DNA of 30,324 nt from CAZRGV01 sp964599655 (GTDB lineage: Bacteria > Planctomycetota > Planctomycetia > Isosphaerales > Isosphaeraceae), in the NCBI GenBank assembly GCA_964599655.1, contig CAZRGV010000076.1, forward strand, positions 1-30,324, in the 5' to 3' direction. The translations under genes were made by a program, and so were the position numbers. Below the pieces are notes generated by a model. That model made no database searches. It had not been told where the DNA came from and saw only the letters and a list, made by a program, of their open reading frames with translations. This document shows positions 6,580 to 14,733 of this stretch, piece after piece. Positions within the stretch are counted from its first letter, which is position 1. The number at the start of each line of letters is the position of its first letter.

Positions 6580-8691
6580 TTACGTACCGCGTTCTCTTGC
6601 CCGTTGTCGCAGTTCGGCGAATGTGATGTATTTCTGGCGCGGACGTTCGGCCGGCTGGCCGCCGATGCTCGCCAGCGGCGAAAGTCCTTCAAGGCTTGCC
6701 GCGACGGCGCATCCAACAAGGCAATCAAGCCAATGGTTGTCGCAATCGGGTCGCCGCGTCCAGACGTTCACGGAGTTCCCCTTCGCTTCGGTTCGCGTCG
6801 GCGTTTCCGACGACAGGTGCATCGCCAGCAATTCATGGTCGATCGCCCGTTGCCCGCAGAGCGTCACCCCGCCCTTTGTGCCCATCGGCCGCGTCAGCAT
6901 CCCCGCCAGCCGCGTTTTCCAGTGGTTCGCGTCATAGCGGAGTAGGCGCAACCGATCCGGCCCGGCGATACCAAGTATCCAGCCGTCCCCGATCTTCTCT
7001 CCGGGCCTTCGGTGATAGTCGGCAATTGCGGTCTGTCCCGGCCCGATGCCCACGCCCTTGCTTGCCGTCAGCTTCTCACGGTGCACGTTCTGGCGGACGA
7101 ACAGCCGCACCACGTCCGTTGCCCATCCGGCGTCAACCAGGCATCGCGATAACGGAAGGGCCGCCCCGTCGCTGCGCGTCCATTCGCGCCCGGTCAGCTT
7201 GCCCACGAGGTCGGACAGCCCGGCATAGATCGCGCCTTCGTCGCCCCCGGCTTGCGGGTATGCGTGTTCGAGGGTCGGCGATGCGTTGCGGGCGGTGAAG
7301 ACGCGCACCCGTTGCTCCGGCCAGCACCCGTAGTCGATGACGTGGCAACCGAAGGATTCATCCCAGCCACAGACCATCCACCACAACAGGGATTGTCCCA
7401 CGTCGATGAATGCCGTCAGCCGCTCGCATTCGGGCGGTGCGGTGCCCCGCTCGAACCCGCCGCATCGGCCCGCGATCGCTACGGGGTCGAGCGCACCGGT
7501 TGCCTTCGCGTGGTCGGCCGGCTCATTCTGGTACTCGCTCATGAATGCTTCGTCCCCCCGATCGGTTCGCAGGTTGTACGCATGCTGGATGGCCGACAGT
7601 TCGCCCGGCTCGAACCGCGCCGGCCACGCGACCCTTGCGCCGGCGTCCATCTCGGCCCGGTGTCGTCGGTAGAAGTCCGTCGCCCCTTCGCCTTGGTCCC
7701 CGCCAGGGCGGAATCCTTCGGCCCGGAGCTTCGCGTATTCCTCCCAGAGGTCGGCCCGCGTCGCCCATGCGTCGATCAGCCTGAACCGCTCGCCTTGCCA
7801 CGCCGGGTTCTTCGCGCGATCAAGCAACTGGTCCGCCAGGTCGCCCCGATGGATCACGGTACAGGTCACCAGGGCCGCGATGCGCTGCCCCGGCCCGGAC
7901 AGCCCCAACAGGTCCCCATTGAGCAGCGCCAGCCGTTCGGCCGTCCGGACGGCGCTCCGGGCGCTCTCCCGGTCTTGCGGATCGTCCACAAGCAAGAGGT
8001 CCGGGCGGATCGTCCGGCCGTCGGCGTCCACATGCGACAGCCCGCGCACCGCGCCGGTCAGCCCGGCCACATGCAGCACCGCGCCGGACGCTTCATTGTC
8101 CGGGCCGGGCATGGTGGGCAGGACCAGCCGCTTGCGCTGCCAGACGATACAAGTTCGCTCGCCTTCGTAGAGTTGCCCCACGCAACGCCGGGCCTGCGAT
8201 TCGAGCCGACGAATTGGGTACACCCCCTTCGGCCAGTCGGCCAGTAGCACGGGGTTATGCTCTAGCTCGGCTTTGATCCGCCCCAACGATTGTTCGGCAA
8301 GGCTCTCGTTCGCGGCGGCGATGACCACGAACCGCCGTCGGCCCGTCAACACGGCCCACAGCGCGGCCCGTTCCACGATGGATGTTTTGCCCGAGCCTCG
8401 GGGCATCGCCAAAGCGAACTGGCCCCCTCCGTCCACCACGGCTTGCAGCCGGGCGAGGGCCTTCAAGTGATCGTCGGACCATGCCAGAGCGAAGGTGCCG
8501 GGAAAGTAGCTTTCGAGGAACGTCCGTAGACAGCCGGCCGCCGCGTCCCGGCGCTTGCGGTTCTCGATTTCGGGGGCGGGGGCGATGTCTCGTCCCTTGC
8601 GGCTCGCTTCGAGGATATGGGCCGAAGCCCGCGCCGCAATGCCGTCATACAGCCCGACCGATCCGGCCTTGGGTTTCGCCAATCTGCCCAT
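6580..8691 (-). CDS. terL: Phage terminase large subunit
   Basis: 703 aa from ATG 8691 (MGRLAKPKAG), preceded by TTTTGGGGAG at RBS distance. The open frame continues upstream to 9264, but that part runs through the att core and host DNA and is not coding. ATPase domain: Walker A MPRGSGKTS (96-104), Walker B LLLVDD (232-237). The conserved SEYQNEP motif (385-391) precedes the RNase-H-like nuclease domain with acidic residues D430 (FIDVG), D520 (CLVDAG) and D651/D656 near the C-terminus. The length and motif order fit a full-length TerL that cuts and packages DNA into a procapsid. No capsid genes accompany it, so it would have to act on capsids from another phage. On the excised circle it lies 58 nt after the integrase stop. 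Confidence 0.92.
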   Translation of the reverse strand: MGRLAKPKAGSVGLYDGIAARASAHILEASRKGRDIAPAPEIENRKRRDAAAGCLRTFLESYFPGTFALAWSDDHLKALARLQAVVDGGGQFALAMPRGSGKTSIVERAALWAVLTGRRRFVVIAAANESLAEQSLGRIKAELEHNPVLLADWPKGVYPIRRLESQARRCVGQLYEGERTCIVWQRKRLVLPTMPGPDNEASGAVLHVAGLTGAVRGLSHVDADGRTIRPDLLLVDDPQDRESARSAVRTAERLALLNGDLLGLSGPGQRIAALVTCTVIHRGDLADQLLDRAKNPAWQGERFRLIDAWATRADLWEEYAKLRAEGFRPGGDQGEGATDFYRRHRAEMDAGARVAWPARFEPGELSAIQHAYNLRTDRGDEAFMSEYQNEPADHAKATGALDPVAIAGRCGGFERGTAPPECERLTAFIDVGQSLLWWMVCGWDESFGCHVIDYGCWPEQRVRVFTARNASPTLEHAYPQAGGDEGAIYAGLSDLVGKLTGREWTRSDGAALPLSRCLVDAGWATDVVRLFVRQNVHREKLTASKGVGIGPGQTAIADYHRRPGEKIGDGWILGIAGPDRLRLLRYDANHWKTRLAGMLTRPMGTKGGVTLCGQRAIDHELLAMHLSSETPTRTEAKGNSVNVWTRRPDCDNHWLDCLVGCAVAASLEGLSPLASIGGQPAERPRQKYITFAELRQRARERGT

Positions 8692-8749
8692 CGTAAAAAC
8701 TCCCCAAAATGCGTAAACGTTCCCCGTGCGGTCGCGGGCGAAAGAACCG

Positions 8750-8958
8750 TCAGGAAGGACCCGTGACGGTCCCCAGCAACGCCCGGATGGCGGCCTTGAT
8801 CGGTTCGGGGAGTGTCGGCCACGCGGCCACGAGCGCGGCCAGTTCGGCATCGGGGATGCCCCCTTCGCCTTGCTGGTCACTGCATCCGGCACTGCGCGCG
8901 GCGGCTTCCGTTGGCGTAACTGGCTTGCCCGCATTCGACTTAGAACACGACGCATCCG
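8750..8958 (-). other. Stranded 3' end of int (C-terminal 68 codons) right of attP
   Basis: In the minus-strand frame that is continuous with int through the 46-bp core, this segment reads PDASCSKSNAGK... and ends IPDAELAALVAAWPTLPEP..AIRALLGTVTGPS, stop at 8752-8750. Third codon positions are strongly G/C in the last 40 codons, as in the coding genes here. 1699 + 209 = 1908 nt = 636 codons, so the reconstruction is exact. In the integrated state this piece has no start of its own within the element. A frame from 9070 in host DNA could enter it, but has no visible ribosome binding site. Confidence 0.75.
8876..8897. repeat. 22-bp direct repeat, right copy (possible integrase arm site)
   Basis: Perfect match to 183-204, 61 bp inside the right core and inside the stranded int tail. 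A shorter relative, GCATCCGGC, abuts the core at 8952-8960. Confidence 0.5.
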
Positions 8959-9004
8959 GCCTGTCACGCCGGAGGTTGCGGGTTCGAGCCCCGTCATCCT
9001 CGTT
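8959..9004. repeat. attR core, right copy of the 46-bp direct repeat
   Basis: Same 46 bp as 1-46. The 5' arm of the anticodon stem (CCGGC, 8956-8960) is also present, but no D-arm or acceptor 5' arm can be found upstream, so this is a tRNA fragment, not a gene. Host sequence begins right after it. Confidence 0.9.
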
Positions 9005-9011
9005 TGACCAC

Positions 9012-9042
9012 AAACCCTGGGCCCTCCCAGGGTTTCTTTTTT
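9012..9042 (+). terminator. Rho-independent terminator of the host tRNA-Asp
   Basis: Perfect 10-bp stem AAACCCTGGG/CCCAGGGTTT with loop CCCT, then CTTTTTT. It starts 8 nt after the right core, so before integration it directly followed the tRNA gene. Confidence 0.85.
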
Positions 9043-9655
9043 GAGATGGATCCCGTTCGCGAATGGCCATCGAGGATGGCGCTTGGAAGCCCCTGGAGGC
9101 AACTCGCGTGGGTGATGTCGAGGTCGCATCGCCGATTCAACACCGCGGTTGAGCAAGGCGCGGATGGCCCGGCTTTCCGCAGGCTCACCGAGCCTCATCG
9201 ACACGCCGTCCTCGAAGGCTTCAAATCTTGCCCAAAGCTTCACGGGGTAATCCCCCTTGCGCACGAGGAAGCCGGCCTCGCGAGCGACTGGTCTAGTGCC
9301 TCAAGGCCGGACCTCGCTACCCCAACTTTACCATGGCTCGCTGGAAGCCGGAGGGCGACACGTTCCTCATCAAGGCGGATAGGATACGCTCACGCGTCGT
9401 CAAGTCGGATGCGAAGCGATCCGATTCGGGACGTTTCTCTCACGAACGACTTGCGGACCAGGATCGGTGAGACGGGTCGGGACGGCGTCCCCGCGCCAGG
9501 TCGCGGCGATATCGAGGTTTAGTCCCCTTGATTGGCGCGTTAGAATTCCGTAGTTTAATCGGCCCGCTCGGTCATCAACGGACGGTTGCGAGCCGGGTTA
9601 CGAGGGAAACCGGTCGAGCGGTTCCGGAATGGTCGGGGAGGTGGCAGCGCCCACA
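9043..9655. other. Host intergenic region, no supported gene
   Basis: Contains a short minus-strand open stretch (9264 to about 9040, starting MRKGDYPVKLWARFEAFED) that looks protein-like for about 45 residues but then runs through the terminator and att core, so it could at most be a remnant. The pdaD leader lies at the right end, with GGGGAGGTGG at 9635-9644. Confidence 0.5.
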
Positions 9656-10201
9656 ATGTACGTACCGAAGAAGGTGTTTTTCACCAAGGGTGTCGGGGTC
9701 CACCGCGAAAAGCTGTCCAGCTTCGAGCTGGCCTTGCGCGACGCCAAGATCGCCTGCTACAACCTGGTCCGGGTTTCGAGCATCTTCCCGCCCAATTGCC
9801 AGGAGGTCTCGATTAACGAGGGCCTCAAGCAGTTGCAGCCGGGCCAGATTGTCCATGTCGTGATCAGCGAGTCGGCCACCGCCGAGCCGAACCGCTTGAT
9901 TGCGGCGAGTGTTGGTGTCGCCATTCCGCGCGATCGGAACACGTTCGGGTACCTCTCCGAGCATCACGCCTACGGTCAAACGGCGAAGGTCGCGGCCGAC
10001 TATGCCGAGGATCTGGCGGCGGAGATGCTGGCGACCGTTCTCGGTGTTGAGTTCAACCCCGACAGTTCCTGGGACGAGAAGCGCGAGGTCTGGAAGATCG
10101 CCGACGTCATCTACAAAACCAAAGAGGTCACTCAGTCGGCCATCGGGAACAAGGACGGACACTGGACCACGGTCGTCGCCGCTGCCATCCTTTTGCCCTG
10201 A
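9656..10201 (+). CDS. pdaD: Pyruvoyl-dependent arginine decarboxylase
   Basis: Converts arginine to agmatine, the first step of one polyamine route. 181 aa from ATG 9656, which has GGGGAGGTGG upstream; an in-frame ATG at 9629 has none. The self-cleavage site is NLVRVSSIFPP: the chain breaks between S41 and S42, and S42 becomes the pyruvoyl group. Downstream features of the family are the central ESATAEPN segment and the IGNKDGHWTTVVAAAI C-terminus. It is followed 40 nt later by a deoxyhypusine-synthase-like gene, which suggests a shared polyamine function. Confidence 0.93.
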   Translation: MYVPKKVFFTKGVGVHREKLSSFELALRDAKIACYNLVRVSSIFPPNCQEVSINEGLKQLQPGQIVHVVISESATAEPNRLIAASVGVAIPRDRNTFGYLSEHHAYGQTAKVAADYAEDLAAEMLATVLGVEFNPDSSWDEKREVWKIADVIYKTKEVTQSAIGNKDGHWTTVVAAAILLP

Positions 10202-10241
10202 TGCCAGCCCTCGATCACGCCGCAACGAGGTAGCCTCCCCG

Positions 10242-11399
10242 ATGTCCTCCCACGGTTCCTCGCCTGACTATCTTCAACGGGTCAGCCAGCATCGAATCGC
10301 GCCACCGGCTGTTGGCGGGTCGATCCTCGCGGCCGACCTGATCGACCAGGCGTTTCTGAGTTACAACGGCGGCCGCTTGCGCGAGGTCTGTCAGGTTTTC
10401 ACGAGAAAGCTGCTTGCACCGGAGTGCACGGTCGGACTGACGCTTTCGGGAGCCCTGACGCCGGCCGGTCTTGGGATGAGCTGCCTGATCCCCTTGATCC
10501 AGGCCGGATTCGTCGACTGGATTGTTTCGACGGGGGCCAACCTCTACCACGACACCCATTTCGCCCTCGATCTGCCGCTCCACCAGAGTCGGCCGGGCCT
10601 GGATGACTTCGAGCTCCGTGAGCACGATATCATCCGGATCTACGACATCGTCTTCGACTACAAGACGCTGCTCGATACGGATGCCTTCTATCGCGAGCTG
10701 ATTCAGGACGAGGTGTTCGCCCGTCCGATGAGCACGGCTGAGTTCCATTACGAGGTCGGCCGATATCTTCAAGGTCGGGCCCAGGCGCTTGGTCGGGCAT
10801 CGAGCAGCCTGCTGGTCGCGGCGTACGAGGCGGGCGTGCCGGTCTACACATCCAGCCCGGGCGACAGCTCCATCGGCATGAACCTCGCGGCGATGAGCCT
10901 CGCGGGCGGGAAGCTCCAGATCGACACACTCCGTGACGTGAATGAGACCGCCTCAATCGTCTACCGCGCCAAGCAGAACGGCGGGACCTCGGGCGTTCTG
11001 ATCCTGGGTGGCGGGAGCCCGAAAAATTTCATGCTCCAGACCGAACCGCAGATCCAGGAAGTGCTCGGCCTCGCCGAGAGCGGCCACGACTACTTCCTTC
11101 AAATCACCGACGCCCGGCCCGATACCGGCGGCCTTTCAGGCGCCACCGCCCACGAAGCCATGACCTGGGGCAAGGTCGATCCCGACAAGTTGCCGGACTC
11201 GGTCACCTGTTACACCGACAGCACGATCGCCTTGCCGCTGTTGACCGCCTACGCCCTGGCCCGCCATGAGCCTCGACCCTTGAAGCGACTGTACGACCGA
11301 CGGCTTGAGGACTACGAGGCTCTCCGCTCGGCCTACCTGGAACAACGGACGTCGGACAACATTCCCACCGGAATGGCCTCAAGGAAGAAGCCCCACTAA
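10242..11399 (+). CDS. Deoxyhypusine synthase-like protein (homospermidine synthase-like)
   Basis: 385 aa from ATG 10242. NAD-binding Rossmann-type enzyme of the DHS family: TLSGALTPAGLG near residue 70, STGANLYHDTHFAL near 92, TSSPGDSSIGMN in the middle, and LGGGSPKNF with the presumed imine-forming lysine K261. Eukaryotic DHS modifies eIF5A, which bacteria lack. Bacterial relatives move aminobutyl groups between polyamines, for example in homospermidine formation. Adjacency to arginine decarboxylase favours a polyamine substrate; the exact acceptor cannot be read from sequence. Confidence 0.88.
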   Translation: MSSHGSSPDYLQRVSQHRIAPPAVGGSILAADLIDQAFLSYNGGRLREVCQVFTRKLLAPECTVGLTLSGALTPAGLGMSCLIPLIQAGFVDWIVSTGANLYHDTHFALDLPLHQSRPGLDDFELREHDIIRIYDIVFDYKTLLDTDAFYRELIQDEVFARPMSTAEFHYEVGRYLQGRAQALGRASSSLLVAAYEAGVPVYTSSPGDSSIGMNLAAMSLAGGKLQIDTLRDVNETASIVYRAKQNGGTSGVLILGGGSPKNFMLQTEPQIQEVLGLAESGHDYFLQITDARPDTGGLSGATAHEAMTWGKVDPDKLPDSVTCYTDSTIALPLLTAYALARHEPRPLKRLYDRRLEDYEALRSAYLEQRTSDNIPTGMASRKKPH

Positions 11400-11414
11400 G
11401 GCGGACCGGCGGCC

Positions 11415-12458
11415 GTGATCAGCCCGACGCGGGTGCTCAAGATCGAGTCAGCGAGCGACGAGGTTCAGGCAGTCGACGAGGCGGCCCTGATCCTTCGACG
11501 TGGCGGTCTGGTTGCGTTTCCAACTGAGACCGTCTATGGCCTTGGAGCCGATGCGACCAACCCGATGGCGGTGGCCCGAATCTTCGAGGCGAAGGGACGT
11601 CCGGCGAGCAACCCCTTGATTGTGCATGTGAGTGACGTGGCCATGGCCCGCTCGTGTGTCGCGAGCTGGCCGGACCAGGCTCAGGCCCTCGCCGACCGAT
11701 TCTGGCCGGGCCCGTTGACCCTTGTCCTACCCCGCTCCAACATCATCCCCGACATCGTGACGGCCGGTCGAGAGACCGTCGGTGTTCGGCTGCCGTCACC
11801 ACGGCTGGTCCGCGCTTTGATCGAACGAACGGGTCGGCCCATCGCCGCGCCGAGCGCGAATCGATCCACCGGGATTTCTCCCACGACGGCCGAACACGTG
11901 CGAAAAGACCTCGAAGGCAAGGTCGATCTAATCCTCGACGGAGGGCCGACTCACCTTGGTATCGAATCGACTGTTGTTGATGTGCATGTGTCACCACCCT
12001 GCATTCTCCGTCCCGGCCCGATCTCGGCCGAGGATCTGGCGAGGGCGCTGGGTGGTGTTCAGCCGGTCGAGCTCACGCCATCGGGATCCTCGCCAATCGG
12101 GCCAGCGTCCAGCCCCGGTCAGATGGCCGTTCACTATGCGCCTCGAACGCGAGCGATCCGGCTGGAGGCTCCGCAACTCGACCGATTCCCCTGGAAGGAT
12201 TCGACCGCCCTGCTGGTGGTCGGAGAACTGACGCCGCCGGCGATACCGGAGGGGGTAACCCGTCAGGTCGTGTTGAACACACCCGAACGCGCGGCGAGTG
12301 AATTGTATCGGGTCCTGCACGATTTCGACGAATGCGGCGTCGAGCAAATCGTGGTAGTCATGCCACCCGATCAATCCGATTGGCGAGCGATTCGTGACCG
12401 ACTTCGCCGGGCGACACGCCCCTGGCTGGAAGAGGACTGCGGGACTTCGTCGCGCTGA
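11415..12458 (+). CDS. L-threonylcarbamoyladenylate synthase (Sua5/YwlC type)
   Basis: Makes threonylcarbamoyl-AMP for the t6A37 modification of ANN-decoding tRNAs. 347 aa from GTG 11415, 15 nt after the DHS-like stop. The YrdC domain spans about 18-205 with the hallmark PTETVYGLGADA and KGRPASNPL; SANRSTGISPT and GIESTVVD follow. A linker with GQMAVHYAPRT leads into the C-terminal Sua5 domain, so this is the two-domain Sua5 form rather than the short TsaC form. Confidence 0.93.
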   Translation: MISPTRVLKIESASDEVQAVDEAALILRRGGLVAFPTETVYGLGADATNPMAVARIFEAKGRPASNPLIVHVSDVAMARSCVASWPDQAQALADRFWPGPLTLVLPRSNIIPDIVTAGRETVGVRLPSPRLVRALIERTGRPIAAPSANRSTGISPTTAEHVRKDLEGKVDLILDGGPTHLGIESTVVDVHVSPPCILRPGPISAEDLARALGGVQPVELTPSGSSPIGPASSPGQMAVHYAPRTRAIRLEAPQLDRFPWKDSTALLVVGELTPPAIPEGVTRQVVLNTPERAASELYRVLHDFDECGVEQIVVVMPPDQSDWRAIRDRLRRATRPWLEEDCGTSSR

Positions 12459-12629
12459 GTTCGACCCGCGTCTCGGACCTCGGATCGCGTCGAATTGTCA
12501 AAGTCGGATCGGGTCCAAGCGACGCGATCCGTCGTCAACAATACGATCGAAGCGGTTGGGCCTTGGCTTCACACGAAACCGGGAATCGCGGGCCGTTTTC
12601 TCGAAGTTGTTCGATGGGGATTGCATGGG

Positions 12630-13538
12630 TCAGGGGCGGCCCGCGCGGGCGTCTCCCCCGTTGGGCGTGGGAGTCTTCTCGATCGTCGTCGATCGAGCGG
12701 ATTGAGGAGGCTTGACCGTTGGAATCGACGCCACGAGGTGATTTTCCTGGAGGATTCGACGCACGCTTTGCATCGAGGCGAAGATCCCCACCGAACCGAT
12801 CGGCGAGGACTCGGTGTGACCAACACAGACGCCGACGAGTGTGCCGTCGGCGCGGAAGAGACCGCCGCCGGAGCGGCCGCTCCTCGACGGTTTTTCCGTC
12901 ACGGTAAAGCGCTGAACGCCACTTCCCTTGCGGACCTCGAGCCTGGCTGACCCCTTGACCCTTGTCTTCCAGGGGATCAGGTGAAGGGCGTTATCGATAC
13001 CGACCGAGAGGACGACCTCTTCGCCCGCGGGTTCTCTGGCCTGAACGTCGAGCTTCGCCACGAAGGGCAAGGCCGTGACACTTCGGATGCGAACAACCGC
13101 CACATCCGTGGACGGGTCGGCGGCCACGATCTCGGCCGGGATCAAGCGGGGCCAGCCGCCGCCTTCGGTCAGGCTCGTGCCATGGCCGAGGTTGAGGCGG
13201 TGGATCTCAACCTGAAGATCGCCGTCGGGCTGCACGACATGGGCTGCCGTGAGAATCAGGGTATCGCGAGGGATCGACGCGATAATCGTGCCCGTTCCGC
13301 GCCCATTCCCTTTGCGGATCATCACGGTCGGTCGCAGTGTGCACGCGATGAGCGAGCTTTTGGAGTCGTTGCGCGTCGGGGCGGGTTGTTGCTCGAGACT
13401 TCGGGTCCGAGTCTGGGCCTGGCTCGTGCCTGATCCGGCCAGGAGCAAGATCCCGAGAAGCGTCGCGACGCGAGGCGGGTGTCGCCGCTCGAAGCACTGG
13501 AACATCAGGTCCGTCCTCGCCGGAGTATTCGAGTGCAT
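12630..13538 (-). CDS. Secreted trypsin-like serine protease
   Basis: 302 aa from ATG 13538 (GAGAGGAGC directly upstream). The N-terminus is charged, then hydrophobic (VATLLGILLLAGSG) ending at SQAQT, a signal peptide with probable signal-peptidase I cleavage. S1 protease fold with catalytic H100 (LTAAHVV), D145 (STDVAVV) and S223 (SGRSGGGLF, in place of the usual GDSGGP). No PDZ domain follows, unlike DegP/HtrA, and the C-terminus is a Pro/Thr-rich tail. It likely acts in the periplasm or outside the cell. The substrate is unknown. Confidence 0.85.
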   Translation of the reverse strand: MHSNTPARTDLMFQCFERRHPPRVATLLGILLLAGSGTSQAQTRTRSLEQQPAPTRNDSKSSLIACTLRPTVMIRKGNGRGTGTIIASIPRDTLILTAAHVVQPDGDLQVEIHRLNLGHGTSLTEGGGWPRLIPAEIVAADPSTDVAVVRIRSVTALPFVAKLDVQAREPAGEEVVLSVGIDNALHLIPWKTRVKGSARLEVRKGSGVQRFTVTEKPSRSGRSGGGLFRADGTLVGVCVGHTESSPIGSVGIFASMQSVRRILQENHLVASIPTVKPPQSARSTTIEKTPTPNGGDARAGRP

Positions 13539-13629
13539 GCTCCTCTCATTGTGGTCCGAGGACGGCTGTCAGGCAAGGATTTGTTCGGTTCCGATTTCGT
13601 TGAATCATCAGTGGAGGTGGGAAGTCGGG

Positions 13630-14706
13630 TCAGTCGAAGAGTCGGGGCTGAACGGTGAGATCAAGGTCCGGCTCGTCGGGTTCGCTCATGCCAAGGTGGC
13701 GATAGGCGAGATGTGTGGCGCGTCGGCCCCTTGGGGTCCGGACGATGAACTCGCGGCGCAGGAGGTAGGGCTCGACCTCGTCGGTGAGGGTGTCGACCGC
13801 CACGCTCATCGTCGCGGCGAGGGCCTCGACGCCGGTTGGTCCTCCCTTGAACACGCGGATCAAGGTTTCGATGTAGCGACGGTCCTGGCGATCGAGTCCT
13901 TCTTCGTCGACCTCCTGCATGCCAAGGGCATCGCGCGCGATCTCGAGGGTGATCTGGCCATTGGCGCGAGCGGTGGCGAAGTCGCGCACCCAACGGAGGC
14001 GGGCGTTGGCCAGTCGAGGCGTGCCTCGGCTTCGCTGGGCCAGTTCCCAGGCGGCGTCGGAGGTAATGGTGGTGCGGAGTTTACCGGCGTTGACTTCGAT
14101 GATCCGTGCGAGATCCTCGACCTCGTAGAACTCGAGGTGCTCGTGCATATGGAAGCGGTCGCGGAGCGGGCCGGAGAGCATGCCGCTTCGGGTGGTCGCG
14201 CCGATGATCGTGAACTTCTTCAGCGGAAGGCTGATGGTTCGTGCCGACATCCCTTCGCCGAGCACGATGTCGACGCGGAAGTCTTCCATGGCCGGGTAGA
14301 TGAACTCCTCGACCGTTTTGGGCAGGCGGTGAATTTCGTCGATGAAGAGGATCGAGCCGTCGACGGCGTTGGTGAGATAGGGGAGGACGTCGGCCTTCTT
14401 GTCGAGCGCGGGACCGCTGGTCATGTTGAGCTCGACGCCCAGCTCGTTGTGGAGCACTGTGGCGAAGGTGGTTTTGCCCAGTCCGGGAGGGCCGTCGAAG
14501 AGGATGTGGGGTAGGGGCTCGCTCCGCTTTCGAGCCGCTTCGAGCGCGATGGACAGGCGCTCGGCCACGATGCGTTGACCGATGACCTCGCTCAGGCGTT
14601 GGGGACGGAGCTTCTCGTCCATCGGGTCGAGGGTCCGGGGGGCGTCGATGCGCTTGGACTCATCGCGTTCGTCCCCGCCGCCGGTGATGATCGGTTCCCT
14701 GGCCAT
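13630..14706 (-). CDS. ruvB: Holliday junction branch-migration helicase RuvB
   Basis: 358 aa, AAA+ motor that drives branch migration at four-way junctions with RuvA. Walker A GPPGLGKT (72-79), Walker B LFIDEIH (120-126), sensor I GATTRSG, arginine finger region GPLRDRF and the C-terminal winged helix (FKGGPTGVEALAA, TPRGRRAT). Lies 27 nt after ruvA on the same strand. ruvC is not in this window. Confidence 0.97.
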   Translation of the reverse strand: MAREPIITGGGDERDESKRIDAPRTLDPMDEKLRPQRLSEVIGQRIVAERLSIALEAARKRSEPLPHILFDGPPGLGKTTFATVLHNELGVELNMTSGPALDKKADVLPYLTNAVDGSILFIDEIHRLPKTVEEFIYPAMEDFRVDIVLGEGMSARTISLPLKKFTIIGATTRSGMLSGPLRDRFHMHEHLEFYEVEDLARIIEVNAGKLRTTITSDAAWELAQRSRGTPRLANARLRWVRDFATARANGQITLEIARDALGMQEVDEEGLDRQDRRYIETLIRVFKGGPTGVEALAATMSVAVDTLTDEVEPYLLRREFIVRTPRGRRATHLAYRHLGMSEPDEPDLDLTVQPRLFD

Positions 14707-14733
14707 GAGGGGTGCCCCCGTTTCGGACGTCGG

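Larger units (their letters stand above)
249..8867. repeat. Dispersed octamer CCCCTTCG, 19 copies confined to the element
   Basis: Plus-strand copies start at 1013, 1487, 2376, 3259, 4633, 5894, 6100, 6778, 7683, 8224 and 8860. Minus-strand copies (CGAAGGGG on the plus strand) start at 249, 698, 1190, 2840, 3788, 5412, 6010 and 6131. The most common extension is CCCCTTCGCC. Three copies (2376, 3259, 4633) coincide with ribosome binding sites, but most are inside genes and in different frames. Less than one copy would be expected by chance in 9 kb at about 65% GC, and I found none by eye in 9005-30324. Confidence 0.7.
1..9004. mobile_element. Integrated satellite-like element in tRNA-Asp, about 9 kb
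   Basis: The element is bounded by a 46-bp perfect direct repeat (1-46 and 8959-9004) made of the 3' part of a tRNA-Asp gene, the usual footprint of tyrosine-recombinase integration. It encodes an integrase, an excisionase-like HTH protein, a primase, a DnaB-like ATPase, a DUF669 protein, a winged-helix protein and a terminase large subunit, all on the minus strand. Several genes overlap by 4-8 nt, as in compact phage genomes. No capsid, portal, protease, tail or lysis gene is visible. This matches the general plan of phage satellites such as PICIs (int, alpA, pri/rep, a terminase gene), but with TerL instead of TerS. A decayed prophage is the alternative; intact boundaries and intact replication genes argue against it. 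The right flank is host DNA with the tRNA terminator. The left flank is outside the window. Confidence 0.85.

Noticed and set aside
8956..9002. Second tRNA-Asp gene at the right end
   Set aside because: No acceptor 5' arm or D-arm can be found upstream; only the anticodon stem-loop and 3' half are present, so it is the attR fragment.
8692..9264. N-terminal extension of terL in the same frame
   Set aside because: It crosses the att core and the host terminator. The ATG at 8691 has a good ribosome binding site and begins the conserved protein.
9004..9522. Plus-strand frame of 172 codons after attR
   Set aside because: Starts inside the tRNA terminator, has no ribosome binding site or domain, and shows no coding-like third-position pattern.
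9900..10241. N-terminal extension of the DHS-like protein
   Set aside because: It overlaps pdaD in another frame and reads as a Ser/Arg/Pro-rich shadow. The family start is at 10242.
13249..14514. Plus-strand frame of 421 codons across ruvB
   Set aside because: Shadow of ruvB and the protease leader on the minus strand.
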